Assembly (NCBI GenBank): GCA_020444075.1
Contig: JAHLLR010000017.1
Location: 1 to 64,000 of the forward strand
Reading direction: 5' to 3'
DNA length: 64,000 nt
From: Deltaproteobacteria bacterium
GTDB taxonomy: Bacteria > Desulfobacterota > Desulfobacteria > Desulfobacterales > Desulfosarcinaceae
Positions 1 to 8,648 of the stretch are shown one piece after another. The notes under the pieces are model-generated. The model was given only the letters and a program-made list of their open reading frames with translations. It was not told the DNA's origin and did no database searches. Both the position numbers and the translations under genes were made by a program. Positions within the stretch are counted from its first letter, which is position 1; each line of letters opens with the position of its first letter.

Positions 1-102
1 CCGGGATTCTTGGACAACCTCAAACTCCGTTTCCTGAAATATCTCCATCCTCCCTGCCGCTTGGATGGTTACCCGCAGTGTCCCATCTCAATCAAAGCTT
101 GA
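1..102 (+). other. Possible 3' end of an upstream gene
   Basis: Forward frame 1 is open from the first base to a TGA at 100-102, giving 33 residues that end in PQCPISIKA. It could be the carboxy end of a gene cut by the window edge. Nothing in it is recognisable, and forward frame 3 is also open here, so this may be untranslated sequence. The -35 box of the next promoter overlaps the putative stop codon. Confidence 0.2.
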
Positions 103-143
103 CAGACCCGCCAAAGTTTTTATATTTGAACATGTATTCATAT
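99..143 (+). promoter_or_regulatory. Promoter with overlapping ArsR/SmtB-type operator
   Basis: TTGACA (99-104), a 16-bp spacer and TATATT (121-126) form a near-consensus sigma-70 promoter. The -10 box lies inside an imperfect palindrome at 122-143 with halves ATATTTGAAC and GTATTCATAT around a central AT. This is the usual shape of operators bound by SmtB/ArsR/CadC repressors. The layout implies that the following regulator represses itself and the permease gene and is released by metal binding; this is inferred from the sequence. Confidence 0.75.
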
Positions 144-165
144 AAACGCCCGACAGGAGGTCGGC

Positions 166-546
166 ATGATTAAAAATAAGGCGTTTGCCCCGTGCCAGGA
201 CGAAACCTGCGGTGTGCGCGTGGTGCACCTGGAGCGGGTGGCCCGTGCTAAGGGCGAGGCCATCGGGGAAAAGGATCTGGAGCGGCTGGCCCTGACCTAC
301 AAGATCATGGGGGATCCCACGCGGCTCAAGATCATTCTGGCCCTCCGGGGCGGGGAGATGTGCGTTTGCGACATCGCCGCGTTCGTGGGCCTGAGCGAAT
401 CGGCCGTTTCCCATCAGCTCAGGCGCCTGCGGGAACTTGCCTTGGTCAGGTCCCGCCGTGACGGGCAGATCCTTTACTACTCGCTGGACGATGCACATGT
501 GCTGGACCTGGTTACCGTGGGACTGAACCACATCGGCGAATCCTAG
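166..546 (+). CDS. ArsR/SmtB-family metal sensor, CadC-like
   Basis: A 126-residue winged-helix repressor of the ArsR/SmtB family, expected to bind DNA as a dimer and let go on binding a soft metal. The recognition core is visible as GDPTRLKIILAL, then CVCDIA (Cys66, Cys68), then the helix SESAVSHQLRRLREL and wing RRDGQILYYSL. Cys10 and Cys15 in the amino-terminal arm, together with the CVCD pair, match the alpha-3N metal site of CadC (Cd/Pb/Zn), which makes a CadC-type sensor more likely than an arsenite-only one. The ATG follows a strong AGGAGG ribosome site at 154-159. The gene is followed by a metal permease in the same direction, with a matching operator upstream. Confidence 0.9.
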   Translation: MIKNKAFAPCQDETCGVRVVHLERVARAKGEAIGEKDLERLALTYKIMGDPTRLKIILALRGGEMCVCDIAAFVGLSESAVSHQLRRLRELALVRSRRDGQILYYSLDDAHVLDLVTVGLNHIGES

Positions 547-705
547 GCGTTCAGGCCTGATAAACCGCCATCACTCGTGTCCTTTACACCACTTCAGGCC
601 AGATTACGAAATTGGGAATTAAGGGATTACGGCCTTGGGGAATGGGTGGCGCGGGTTCCAGCCGCGGTCGGTTTTCCAATGGCTGCTTACAAGGGGCGAT
701 ACACA

Positions 706-1851
706 ATGAACCTGCTGTTCAACATTTTACTCCAATCCTGGAACATCCTGCTCGAATCGTCGGTATTCATCCTTTTCGGGCTTCTCGTCAGTGGTCTGCT
801 GCGGGTATTTCTTAACCCGGGTTCAGTTTCCCGGCATCTGGGTCAGGGCCGCTTCAAATCGGTATTCAAAGCCTCGCTCCTGGGCATCCCCATCCCGCTA
901 TGCTCCTGCGGCGTGCTGCCGGCAGCGGCCGCTTTGAAGAAGCAGGGCGCCAGCAACGGCGCCGTGACTTCGTTTTTGATTTCCACGCCGGAATCCGGCG
1001 TGGATTCCATCGCCATCACCTATGCCTTGATGGACCCCATCATGACCGTGGTGCGGCCGGTGGCCGCCTTCGTCACTGCCTTTGCCGCCGGGGTCACCGA
1101 GAATCTGCTTGGAAAACCGGAACCGGCCCGCCCCATCGTGCCGGACCTTTCCTGCCCGGTGGACGGCTGTTGCGACGGAAAAAACTGCTCACCGGAAATC
1201 CACCGCAACCACCACCGTTTCGGTGAAAAAATTTTGGCCGGTTTTCGCTTCGCCTTCACCGATGTGTGGGGGGACCTGGCCGTGTGGTTCCTGTTCGGCC
1301 TGCTGCTGTCCGGTATCATCACGGTTCTGATCCCTGAATCGGTCTTCAGCCGGTACATGGGAGGCGGCATCGGCGCCATGCTGATCATGCTGGGGGTAGG
1401 CATTCCCATCTATATCTGTGCCACGGCGTCGACACCTATTGCCGCAACCCTGATCCTGCAGGGTGTCAGCCCCGGTGCTGCCTTGGTTTTTCTGATGACC
1501 GGGCCGGCCACGAATGTCACCTCCCTGACGGTATTGGTCCGGGTGCTGGGAAAACGGGCTACGATCATTTATCTGGCTGCCATTGCGATATGCGCAGTGG
1601 GCTTCGGTCTGCTGGTGGACTGGATCTATGCCGCATGGGGCGTCTCGGCGCAGGCCGTGGTTGGACAGGCCGGAGAAGCCATTCCGCATGCGGTTGAACT
1701 GACCGGTGCCATCTTCATCCTGGTTTTGTCGGTGAAACCGGTATGGCGGCTTATGCGCAACCGCATTTCTACACCAGGATCAACCGGTGACGCGCCGGCA
1801 ACCGGTACCACGGCCGTCGATGCGCCGGCACCCTGTGCCGGCAGCACATGA
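706..1851 (+). CDS. SO_0444-type Cu/Zn efflux permease (ArsP/DUF318 family)
   Basis: A 381-residue inner-membrane permease of the ArsP_1/DUF318 superfamily. It resembles the SO_0444-type transporters linked to copper/zinc efflux. Seen in the sequence: several hydrophobic helices; the motif GIPIPLCSCGVLP with a CxC pair (Cys67, Cys69) in the first half; a second-half counterpart GVGIPIYICATASTPIAA; and a soluble Cys/His-rich loop (about residues 150-170, CPVDGCCDGKNC then HRNHH) suited to metal binding. The open frame extends upstream to a GTG at 577, but the ATG at 706 has the ribosome site AAGGGGCG and begins just before the first helix. Regulation by the upstream CadC-like repressor is inferred from position. 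The exact metal is unknown. Confidence 0.85.
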   Translation: MNLLFNILLQSWNILLESSVFILFGLLVSGLLRVFLNPGSVSRHLGQGRFKSVFKASLLGIPIPLCSCGVLPAAAALKKQGASNGAVTSFLISTPESGVDSIAITYALMDPIMTVVRPVAAFVTAFAAGVTENLLGKPEPARPIVPDLSCPVDGCCDGKNCSPEIHRNHHRFGEKILAGFRFAFTDVWGDLAVWFLFGLLLSGIITVLIPESVFSRYMGGGIGAMLIMLGVGIPIYICATASTPIAATLILQGVSPGAALVFLMTGPATNVTSLTVLVRVLGKRATIIYLAAIAICAVGFGLLVDWIYAAWGVSAQAVVGQAGEAIPHAVELTGAIFILVLSVKPVWRLMRNRISTPGSTGDAPATGTTAVDAPAPCAGST

Positions 1852-1897
1852 GGTTGCCGTTTCTGACCCGTGGGGCCAGTTAACAGAGAACAGAGGA

Positions 1898-1953
1898 CTG
1901 AAGTCGGCGAACGGTGACGCACACCGAAAAGAGGACTCAGGTCCCGACTTCAG
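1898..1953 (+). other. Nested hairpin between permease gene and feoA
   Basis: CTGAAGTCGG (1898-1907) pairs perfectly with CCGACTTCAG (1944-1953). Inside it, CGGTG (1912-1916) pairs with CACCG (1922-1926) over a 5-base loop. A T-run (ATATTTTT) follows about 20 bases later, too far for a classical intrinsic terminator. It may end permease transcription or act as a structured leader or small RNA. No known RNA family is recognised. Confidence 0.45.
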
Positions 1954-1997
1954 GCATCGGTCTGCTATTGGCATATTTTTCTATTGACACCTTTGAA

Positions 1998-2033
1998 AGT
2001 TTGGACTACCTAACTTTTTACGAAGGTTATAAT
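1998..2033 (+). promoter_or_regulatory. feo promoter region with DtxR/IdeR-like palindrome
   Basis: A consensus -10 box TATAAT lies at 2028-2033. Upstream, at 1998-2015, sits the palindrome AGTTnGGnnnnCCnAACT, whose half-site resembles the TTAGG/CCTAA halves bound by DtxR/IdeR/MntR-type iron and manganese repressors. It covers the expected -35 zone, so a bound repressor would block feoAB. A perfect TTGACA lies further up (1984-1989) but is 38 bases from the TATAAT. The promoter is likely; the identity of the repressor is inference. Confidence 0.5.
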
Positions 2034-2056
2034 TTTTTATGTAGCGTGGAGTTCCA

Positions 2057-2293
2057 ATGGCAACGATCAACATTCGTCATATGCAGGTAAACCAGGAAGG
2101 AACCATCGCCAGCGTCAAGGTCGGCGGTGAACTGGGGCGTCGGCTCCGGGATATGGGCCTGGTGCCGGGTACCGCAATCAAGATCCAGGGCCGGGCGCCC
2201 CTTTACGATCCGGTGGCATTGCGGCTTAAGGGATTCACCCTGACCCTTCGGAACAACGAAGCCGATCTCATCGACGTCGAGGTAAACGGATAA
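2057..2293 (+). CDS. feoA: FeoA ferrous iron transport protein
   Basis: A 78-residue SH3-like FeoA protein, the small cytosolic partner of the FeoB ferrous iron channel. The family signature is visible: a conserved GGELGRRLRDMGLVPG stretch, then the strand pattern VALRLKGFTLTLRNNEADLIDVE. A GGAG ribosome site (2048-2051) lies five bases before the ATG. The stop is two bases before the feoB start, so the two are translationally coupled. A palindrome on the promoter suggests control by iron. Length and order are standard for Feo operons of anaerobes. Confidence 0.95.
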   Translation: MATINIRHMQVNQEGTIASVKVGGELGRRLRDMGLVPGTAIKIQGRAPLYDPVALRLKGFTLTLRNNEADLIDVEVNG

Positions 2294-2295
2294 TA

Positions 2296-4503
2296 ATGAA
2301 TTTTTGCGTTGCACTGGGTGGTAATCCCAACGCCGGGAAGACCACCCTTTTTAATGCCCTGACCGGCTCGCGGCAGCATGTGGGCAACTATCCCGGCGTT
2401 ACGGTGGACCGCAAGGAAGGCCGTTATGTGCAAAATGGCCACGATATGCATATCGTGGATCTTCCCGGCACCTATTCACTTACCGCCTACAGTGTCGAAG
2501 AGGTGGTGGCCCGGGATTTTTTGGTCAACGAGCGCCCCCGGGTGACGATCAACATCGTCGATGCATCCAATCTGGAACGCAACCTTTATCTGACCATCCA
2601 GTTTCTGGAGTTGGGCATTCCCACCTGCGTGGCCCTGAACATGATCGATGTGGCCAGGGGACGGGGCATCGAGATCGACCATAATAAACTCTCCCGCCTG
2701 CTCGGAGTGCCGGTCGTCCCCATTGTGGCCCGTTCCGGGTTTGGGAAAAAGGCCCTGATGGACGCCGTGGAAACGGTGGCCGAAGCACCTCTTCGTCAAC
2801 CCCTGCGGGTCTCCTATGGCCCTGATTTGGAAACCGCCATCCAGGAGATGGAAAAAATGATCACCGGGGGGAATTTTCTCACGGACCTGTACCCGTCGCG
2901 CTGGATTGCCATCAAGTATCTTGAAAATGACGAACAGATTCTTGAAAAGGGAGGGGGGACAGACCCGCAGATCTCCGATCAGTTGGAGGCCGTCACCCGG
3001 AAGGTGGGCGCGCACATCGAAGAGACCCTGGAAACCTATCCGGAAGCCATGATCGCCGATCACCGTTATGGCTTCATCAGTTCCATGCTCAAGCAGGGAG
3101 TGGTCAAGGAACTCCATGACCGGAACCGGCTATTTCTCTCCGACCGCATCGACAAAGTCCTGGTAAACCGTTTTGCCGGCCCCATCATCATGCTCTTGGT
3201 ACTCATGGGCTTGTACCAATTTGTTTTCACTTACAGCGAACTGCCCGTCGCCTGGTGCGAGAAGGCCTTTGAATGGCTTTCCGATCTGGTGTCCGCCACC
3301 CTGTCCGACGGATTGCTCAAGTCCCTGATCGTCTCCGGGGTCATCGACGGGGTGGGCGGTGTGCTCGGTTTCGTGCCGCTGATTATGTTCATGTTTTTCG
3401 GCATCGCCGTGCTTGAAGATTCGGGATACCTGGCGCGGGTGGCCTTCATGCTGGATCGGGTGTTCCAGATTTTCGGGCTGCATGGCAGCTCGGTGATGGC
3501 CTACATTGTTTCCGGCGGGATTGCCGGCGGCTGTGCAGTCCCCGGCGTGATGGCCACCCGGACCCTGCGGTCGCCCAAAGAGCGGATCGCCACCCTGCTC
3601 ACGGCGCCGTTCATGAACTGCGGCGCCAAGCTGCCCGTATTCGCCCTGCTCATCGCCGCCTTTTTCCCCCAGAGCCGAGCCCGGATGATGTTTATTCTGA
3701 CCCTGATATCCTGGGGCGGTGCCCTGCTGGCGGCCAAGTTTCTGCGGATGACCGTGGTCAAAGGTGCGTCCACGCCCTTTGTCATGGAACTGCCGCCCTA
3801 CCGCCTGCCGACCTTCCGGGGGCTGATGATCCACACCTGGGAACGGACCTGGCAGTATGCGAAAAAGGCCGGTACTGTGATTCTGGGAATCTCCGTGCTG
3901 CTGTGGGCGGCCATGACCTTTCCCCGCCTGCCGGATGCCCAGATTGAAACCTATGACACCCAGCGAAGGGGGATCGTATCGACGGCGTCGCCCCGGGTGG
4001 TCGAAGAACTGGAGAAATCAGCAGGGGCTCAGCCCCTTTCGGCTGCCGCCGTTGAATTGAAGGACGATCTGCTTGCCGTGGATGCCCGGCAGGCGGGTGC
4101 CGCCCTGCGCCACTCACTGGCCGGTCGCATCGGCACCGGCATAGAATCCGTCACCCGCTGGGCCGGCTTTGACTGGCGCACCAACATTGCCCTGCTGGGT
4201 GGTTTTGCAGCCAAGGAGGTGATCGTCTCCACCCTGGGCACCGCCTATTCACTGGGTACGGTGGACGTCGAAGCCACGGATTCCCTGGCTGTCAAGCTGG
4301 CCGCCGAACCGGGGTGGCGCATTCTTACCGCCTGGAGCCTGATCGTCTTCGTGATGTTTTACGCCCCCTGTTTTGTCACGGTGGTCTGTATCGCCCGGGA
4401 ATCCTCGTGGAAATGGGGCGCATTTTCCATGGTTTTCAACACATCCCTGGCCTTTTTTCTGGCCGTGGCGGTCTACCAGGCAGGTACTGCCCTCGGATAC
4501 TGA
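2296..4503 (+). CDS. feoB: FeoB ferrous iron transporter
   Basis: A 735-residue inner-membrane Fe(II) transporter with an amino-terminal G-protein domain. The G1 loop GGNPNAGKTTLF is at residues 8-19, followed by the G3 motif DLPGTYSLT and the G4 motif NMID. After a guanine-dissociation-inhibitor-like helical region come the Gate motifs, including GGIAGGCAVPGVMATR and the conserved APFMNCGAKLPVFALL, and the carboxy-terminal helices with FAAKEVIVSTLGT. An insertion rich in charged residues lies between late helices (about residues 540-610), as in many FeoB proteins. It imports ferrous iron in anoxic conditions, suiting an organism with a heavy Fe-S demand. It is directly coupled to feoA and followed by the small Cys-rich Feo partner. 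Confidence 0.97.
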   Translation: MNFCVALGGNPNAGKTTLFNALTGSRQHVGNYPGVTVDRKEGRYVQNGHDMHIVDLPGTYSLTAYSVEEVVARDFLVNERPRVTINIVDASNLERNLYLTIQFLELGIPTCVALNMIDVARGRGIEIDHNKLSRLLGVPVVPIVARSGFGKKALMDAVETVAEAPLRQPLRVSYGPDLETAIQEMEKMITGGNFLTDLYPSRWIAIKYLENDEQILEKGGGTDPQISDQLEAVTRKVGAHIEETLETYPEAMIADHRYGFISSMLKQGVVKELHDRNRLFLSDRIDKVLVNRFAGPIIMLLVLMGLYQFVFTYSELPVAWCEKAFEWLSDLVSATLSDGLLKSLIVSGVIDGVGGVLGFVPLIMFMFFGIAVLEDSGYLARVAFMLDRVFQIFGLHGSSVMAYIVSGGIAGGCAVPGVMATRTLRSPKERIATLLTAPFMNCGAKLPVFALLIAAFFPQSRARMMFILTLISWGGALLAAKFLRMTVVKGASTPFVMELPPYRLPTFRGLMIHTWERTWQYAKKAGTVILGISVLLWAAMTFPRLPDAQIETYDTQRRGIVSTASPRVVEELEKSAGAQPLSAAAVELKDDLLAVDARQAGAALRHSLAGRIGTGIESVTRWAGFDWRTNIALLGGFAAKEVIVSTLGTAYSLGTVDVEATDSLAVKLAAEPGWRILTAWSLIVFVMFYAPCFVTVVCIARESSWKWGAFSMVFNTSLAFFLAVAVYQAGTALGY

Positions 4504-4560
4504 TGCCTTCGCACCGATCACTGGCATCGGCCCCAACGCCAAGCCATACAAAGGTATAAC

Positions 4561-4752
4561 ATGCTGGAAAAATTGATTGTCATTGTGATTGTCGCTGCCG
4601 CTGCCGTCTATGTAGGACGGATCTTCTATAAAGGATTCAGGCAAAAGGACGGTTGTAACTGCGGCTGCACCTGCTGCAGCATCTCCGATTCATGCAGCCA
4701 ACCGGCGGCCGGCAGCGCGCATGACGCCGCCCCGGCCCAAAAAGATCGTTAA
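4561..4752 (+). CDS. FeoB-associated Cys-rich membrane protein
   Basis: A 63-residue protein with one amino-terminal membrane helix (IVIVIVAAAAVYVGRIFY) followed by a short cysteine cluster, GCNCGCTCCS. This matches the small FeoB-associated Cys-rich membrane proteins that replace or accompany FeoC in many anaerobes. The cysteines would face the cytosol or sit near the FeoB pore and may bind iron or act as a redox sensor; the role is not established. It follows feoB by 57 bases in the same direction and is very probably co-transcribed with it. Confidence 0.85.
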   Translation: MLEKLIVIVIVAAAAVYVGRIFYKGFRQKDGCNCGCTCCSISDSCSQPAAGSAHDAAPAQKDR

Positions 4753-4818
4753 GCCGCTTCGGCCAACCGTTTGCTATTTAATGCAACCGGAGAGCTGGTT
4801 TTGATGCTGGTTTTAATA

Positions 4819-4847
4819 TTGACTCCGGATTTTGACTCTTCTATCAT
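4819..4847 (+). promoter_or_regulatory. Promoter for the TAXI/ExeA-like gene pair
   Basis: TTGACT (4819-4824), a 17-bp spacer and TATCAT (4842-4847) fit a sigma-70 promoter. It lies in the 213-base gap after the feo operon and about 120 bases before the next start codon, so the following two genes likely form their own unit. Confidence 0.55.
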
Positions 4848-4965
4848 CAACCCCTCAATATCCAGCACAACGACATGCCGGCGTTGGCGATACTTTCGAT
4901 ACCGAATCTGAAATGACGAGCGATCCTTCCGCCGGTTAAGCGATTCCGGCAAAGAGGCATGGTCC

Positions 4966-5973
4966 ATGGATAAACGCGTAACCGTGATGGTGTGGCTGAT
5001 GGTGATGGTCCTGATTGGCTCCCTGCCCGTCAGGGCTGCCGAGGAGGAACAGGACTTCCTGGGTATCATCACCGGGGACGTGAAAAGCACCGCGCATCAG
5101 ATCGGTATGGATATAAAAGCGCTAGTCAAGCTTAACAACATTCATCTGGCGGTATTCAATTCAAACGGGTCTGTCGAAAACATTTACGCCGTTTACCAGC
5201 GCCCCGGCAATCATCTGGGGCTGGTGCAGTCCGACGTGCTGGCCTTTGTGGCCAAGGTAAAAAGCGACCCGCGGCTCAAGCTTATTGCAGATAAAATCAA
5301 ATGGATCTTTCCTTTGTACAACCAGGAGATTCACCTCCTCGCCAAGGAGGAGATCCACCGTTTTTCCGATCTTGACGGAAAACGGGTGGCCATCGGCAAC
5401 GAAGAGAGCGGAAGCTATCTGACCAGCCGGTTGCTCTTTGAGATTTCAGGTGTCCGGCCCCGGGAGATGGCGGCCAGCGGTAATTCCCAGGCTCTGGAGG
5501 CGCTTAAAGCGGGCAGCCTCGATGCCATGATAACCGTAGACGGATTCCCGGTGGAACGTCTGGCGCTGGAGGTTTCCGTTTCAGACGATCTCCACCTGGT
5601 CCCTATCACCGGTGACAAAATACGTGCCTTCTACCCAACATCCCGGATTCCCGCGGGCACCTACCCCTGGCAGGTGGCCGATGTGGATACGGTGTCGGTA
5701 AAGGCTGTGCTGGTGGCTTACGATTTCCGCAACCACCATTGCAACACCATCGGGAATGTTGCCCGGTTGATTTCGGAAAACCTGGACTGGCTTCGATTCA
5801 ACGGCCATCCCAAATGGAATTCGGTGGATCTGGACGAACCGGTGAATGGGTGGGAACAGTATACCTGCGTGAAAAATTATACGCCTGCCGCCATTGAAGC
5901 AGAAACCGAATCATCGCCTGTCCGAAAGCCCAACCCGGTGGCCGATGCCATCGAGGCGGTCTTTCGCCCCTGA
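4966..5973 (+). CDS. TAXI-family periplasmic solute-binding protein
   Basis: A 335-residue exported protein with a cleavable signal peptide (MDKRVTVMVWLMVMVLIG then LPVRAA). The mature part resembles the TAXI family of TRAP-transporter binding proteins: GSVENIYAVYQRPGNHLGLVQSDVL, then the lobe-2 motif LDGKRVAIGNEESGSYLTSR, and later AGSLDAMITVDGFP. Such proteins usually capture small carboxylates or amino acids for a DctQM-type permease, but no TRAP membrane subunit is present here. Instead, an ExeA-like ATPase begins 21 bases downstream. The last 25 residues are a hydrophilic tail outside the usual fold. It may be an orphan receptor or sensory binding protein; the ligand is unknown. Confidence 0.8.
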   Translation: MDKRVTVMVWLMVMVLIGSLPVRAAEEEQDFLGIITGDVKSTAHQIGMDIKALVKLNNIHLAVFNSNGSVENIYAVYQRPGNHLGLVQSDVLAFVAKVKSDPRLKLIADKIKWIFPLYNQEIHLLAKEEIHRFSDLDGKRVAIGNEESGSYLTSRLLFEISGVRPREMAASGNSQALEALKAGSLDAMITVDGFPVERLALEVSVSDDLHLVPITGDKIRAFYPTSRIPAGTYPWQVADVDTVSVKAVLVAYDFRNHHCNTIGNVARLISENLDWLRFNGHPKWNSVDLDEPVNGWEQYTCVKNYTPAAIEAETESSPVRKPNPVADAIEAVFRP

Positions 5974-5994
5974 TGCGCCGAAACGGAAACAACC

Positions 5995-7353
5995 ATGTAT
6001 GAATCCTTTTTTGGCCTGAATAAAAAACCCTTTCAGATCACCACGGATCCCAGTTTTCTGTGGATGGGTAAAAAGCACCGCGAGGCCCTATCCACGCTCA
6101 AGTACGGTGTAATGGACAACAAGGGGTTTTTACTGTTGACCGGCGATGTCGGCACTGGCAAGACCACATTGATCAACCGGCTGGTGGAGGACATCCACGG
6201 CAAGGCCTACACCGCTAAAATTCCTGATCCGGGGCTCAGCAAGTACGATTTTTACCGCATGGTTTCCAGATACTTCGGGCTCCCCATTGAAGTTCGAACC
6301 AAGAACGACTTTTTAGAGCCCTTCAGCCGGTTTCTCAACGATGCCCATGAAGAAAGAAAATCGGTCCTGCTGCTCATCGATGAAGCTCAACGGCTCAAGC
6401 ACGACCTCATGGAGGAGATCCGCCTGCTGTCCAATCTCGAACGACAGGACGCCAAACTGCTCAATATCTTTTTCGTGGGGCAGAACGAATTCAACAGCAT
6501 CCTGCTCCAACCGGAAAACAGGGCGCTCATGCGCAGGATCACCATTACCTATAACATCGATCCGCTGGATCAGGCCGAAACCTGCGAGTACATCCGCCAC
6601 CGCCTGAAAACCGCCGGCGCCGGTTATGAAATCTTCTCCAGCGCAGCCATGGAAGAGGTCTTCGAATTTTCCAGAGGGTTTCCCCGGCAGATCAATATCA
6701 TCTGCGACCTGGCCATGTTTTTTTCCTCCCAGGTGGCTAAGCGGACCATCAGCCGGAAGATTGTCAACCAATGCCGTGAGCGAATATCGTTTACCGTGGA
6801 TGAATCGCCGACGGAAACGGAAAACAATATCCGCGCCCCGGCCCCTAAGACCCGGTATCGACCCATACAAAAGGAGCGCTGGCCGTGGTTTACCGCAGCG
6901 CGTGTGTTTACCGTCGCGGTGGTATTGCTGGTACTGGGCGGCGGCGTTTATTTTACGCCGGATCCGGTGAAAGACCGTGCCAGGCAGTGGATCCGTGAAA
7001 CCTATCGGACCTATTTCCCCATAACCGACCGACCGTCCGGATCGGAACAACCGGTTGCCGATGCCTACCAGACAGCCAATTCCGACATGGCAACGGTTGA
7101 TCGCCACCCCTCTCCTGAGACGGAGAAAACGCCCCTGACCGTCGACCCCCGGTTGCGCATGCCCAGTCGGCCCCCGGACCTAAAATTCCCGGAAACCATC
7201 GACCGTCCTACCCGCAAAGCGCCAGCCGCGAAGACCGCCCCGACCTCCGTGCCGCCTGCTGCCGCGGTGGCGACGCCTCCATCGGAACCGCCCGACCCGG
7301 CCGATGCCATCGACTGGTTGCTAAAAAAACGCAGGCAGGAACTCAGCCAATAG
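5995..7353 (+). CDS. ExeA-like AAA ATPase with transmembrane segment and Pro-rich tail
   Basis: A 452-residue protein. The amino-terminal 270 residues form an ExeA/GspA-type AAA+ ATPase: opening MYESFFGLNKKPF, Walker A GDVGTGKTT (about residue 48), Walker B VLLLIDEAQRL, sensor LSNLERQDAKLLNIFFVGQ, and lid FSRGFPRQINIICDLA. A single membrane helix follows (about 305-320, VFTVAVVLLVLGGGVYF), then a Pro/Thr-rich periplasmic tail of about 130 residues ending DWLLKKRRQELSQ. Classical ExeA carries a peptidoglycan-binding domain in that position; none is recognisable here. ExeA helps place the secretin of type II secretion, but no secretin gene is nearby. It forms a two-gene unit with the upstream TAXI protein. 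Confidence 0.8.
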   Translation: MYESFFGLNKKPFQITTDPSFLWMGKKHREALSTLKYGVMDNKGFLLLTGDVGTGKTTLINRLVEDIHGKAYTAKIPDPGLSKYDFYRMVSRYFGLPIEVRTKNDFLEPFSRFLNDAHEERKSVLLLIDEAQRLKHDLMEEIRLLSNLERQDAKLLNIFFVGQNEFNSILLQPENRALMRRITITYNIDPLDQAETCEYIRHRLKTAGAGYEIFSSAAMEEVFEFSRGFPRQINIICDLAMFFSSQVAKRTISRKIVNQCRERISFTVDESPTETENNIRAPAPKTRYRPIQKERWPWFTAARVFTVAVVLLVLGGGVYFTPDPVKDRARQWIRETYRTYFPITDRPSGSEQPVADAYQTANSDMATVDRHPSPETEKTPLTVDPRLRMPSRPPDLKFPETIDRPTRKAPAAKTAPTSVPPAAAVATPPSEPPDPADAIDWLLKKRRQELSQ

Positions 7354-7461
7354 GAAATGCATTCATTGGATGGGTTGCGGCTGCTTGGGCAAGAATAAAA
7401 CCGATGGCATGCCCCCCGAATCAATGCTCTTCAGTGCGGCCACCTGTGAGTTCCCCGATGG

Positions 7462-8617
<1,156 letters not shown>

Positions 8618-8648
8618 GCCGCCGTCGATTCTTAGCGGCAATTTGGTT

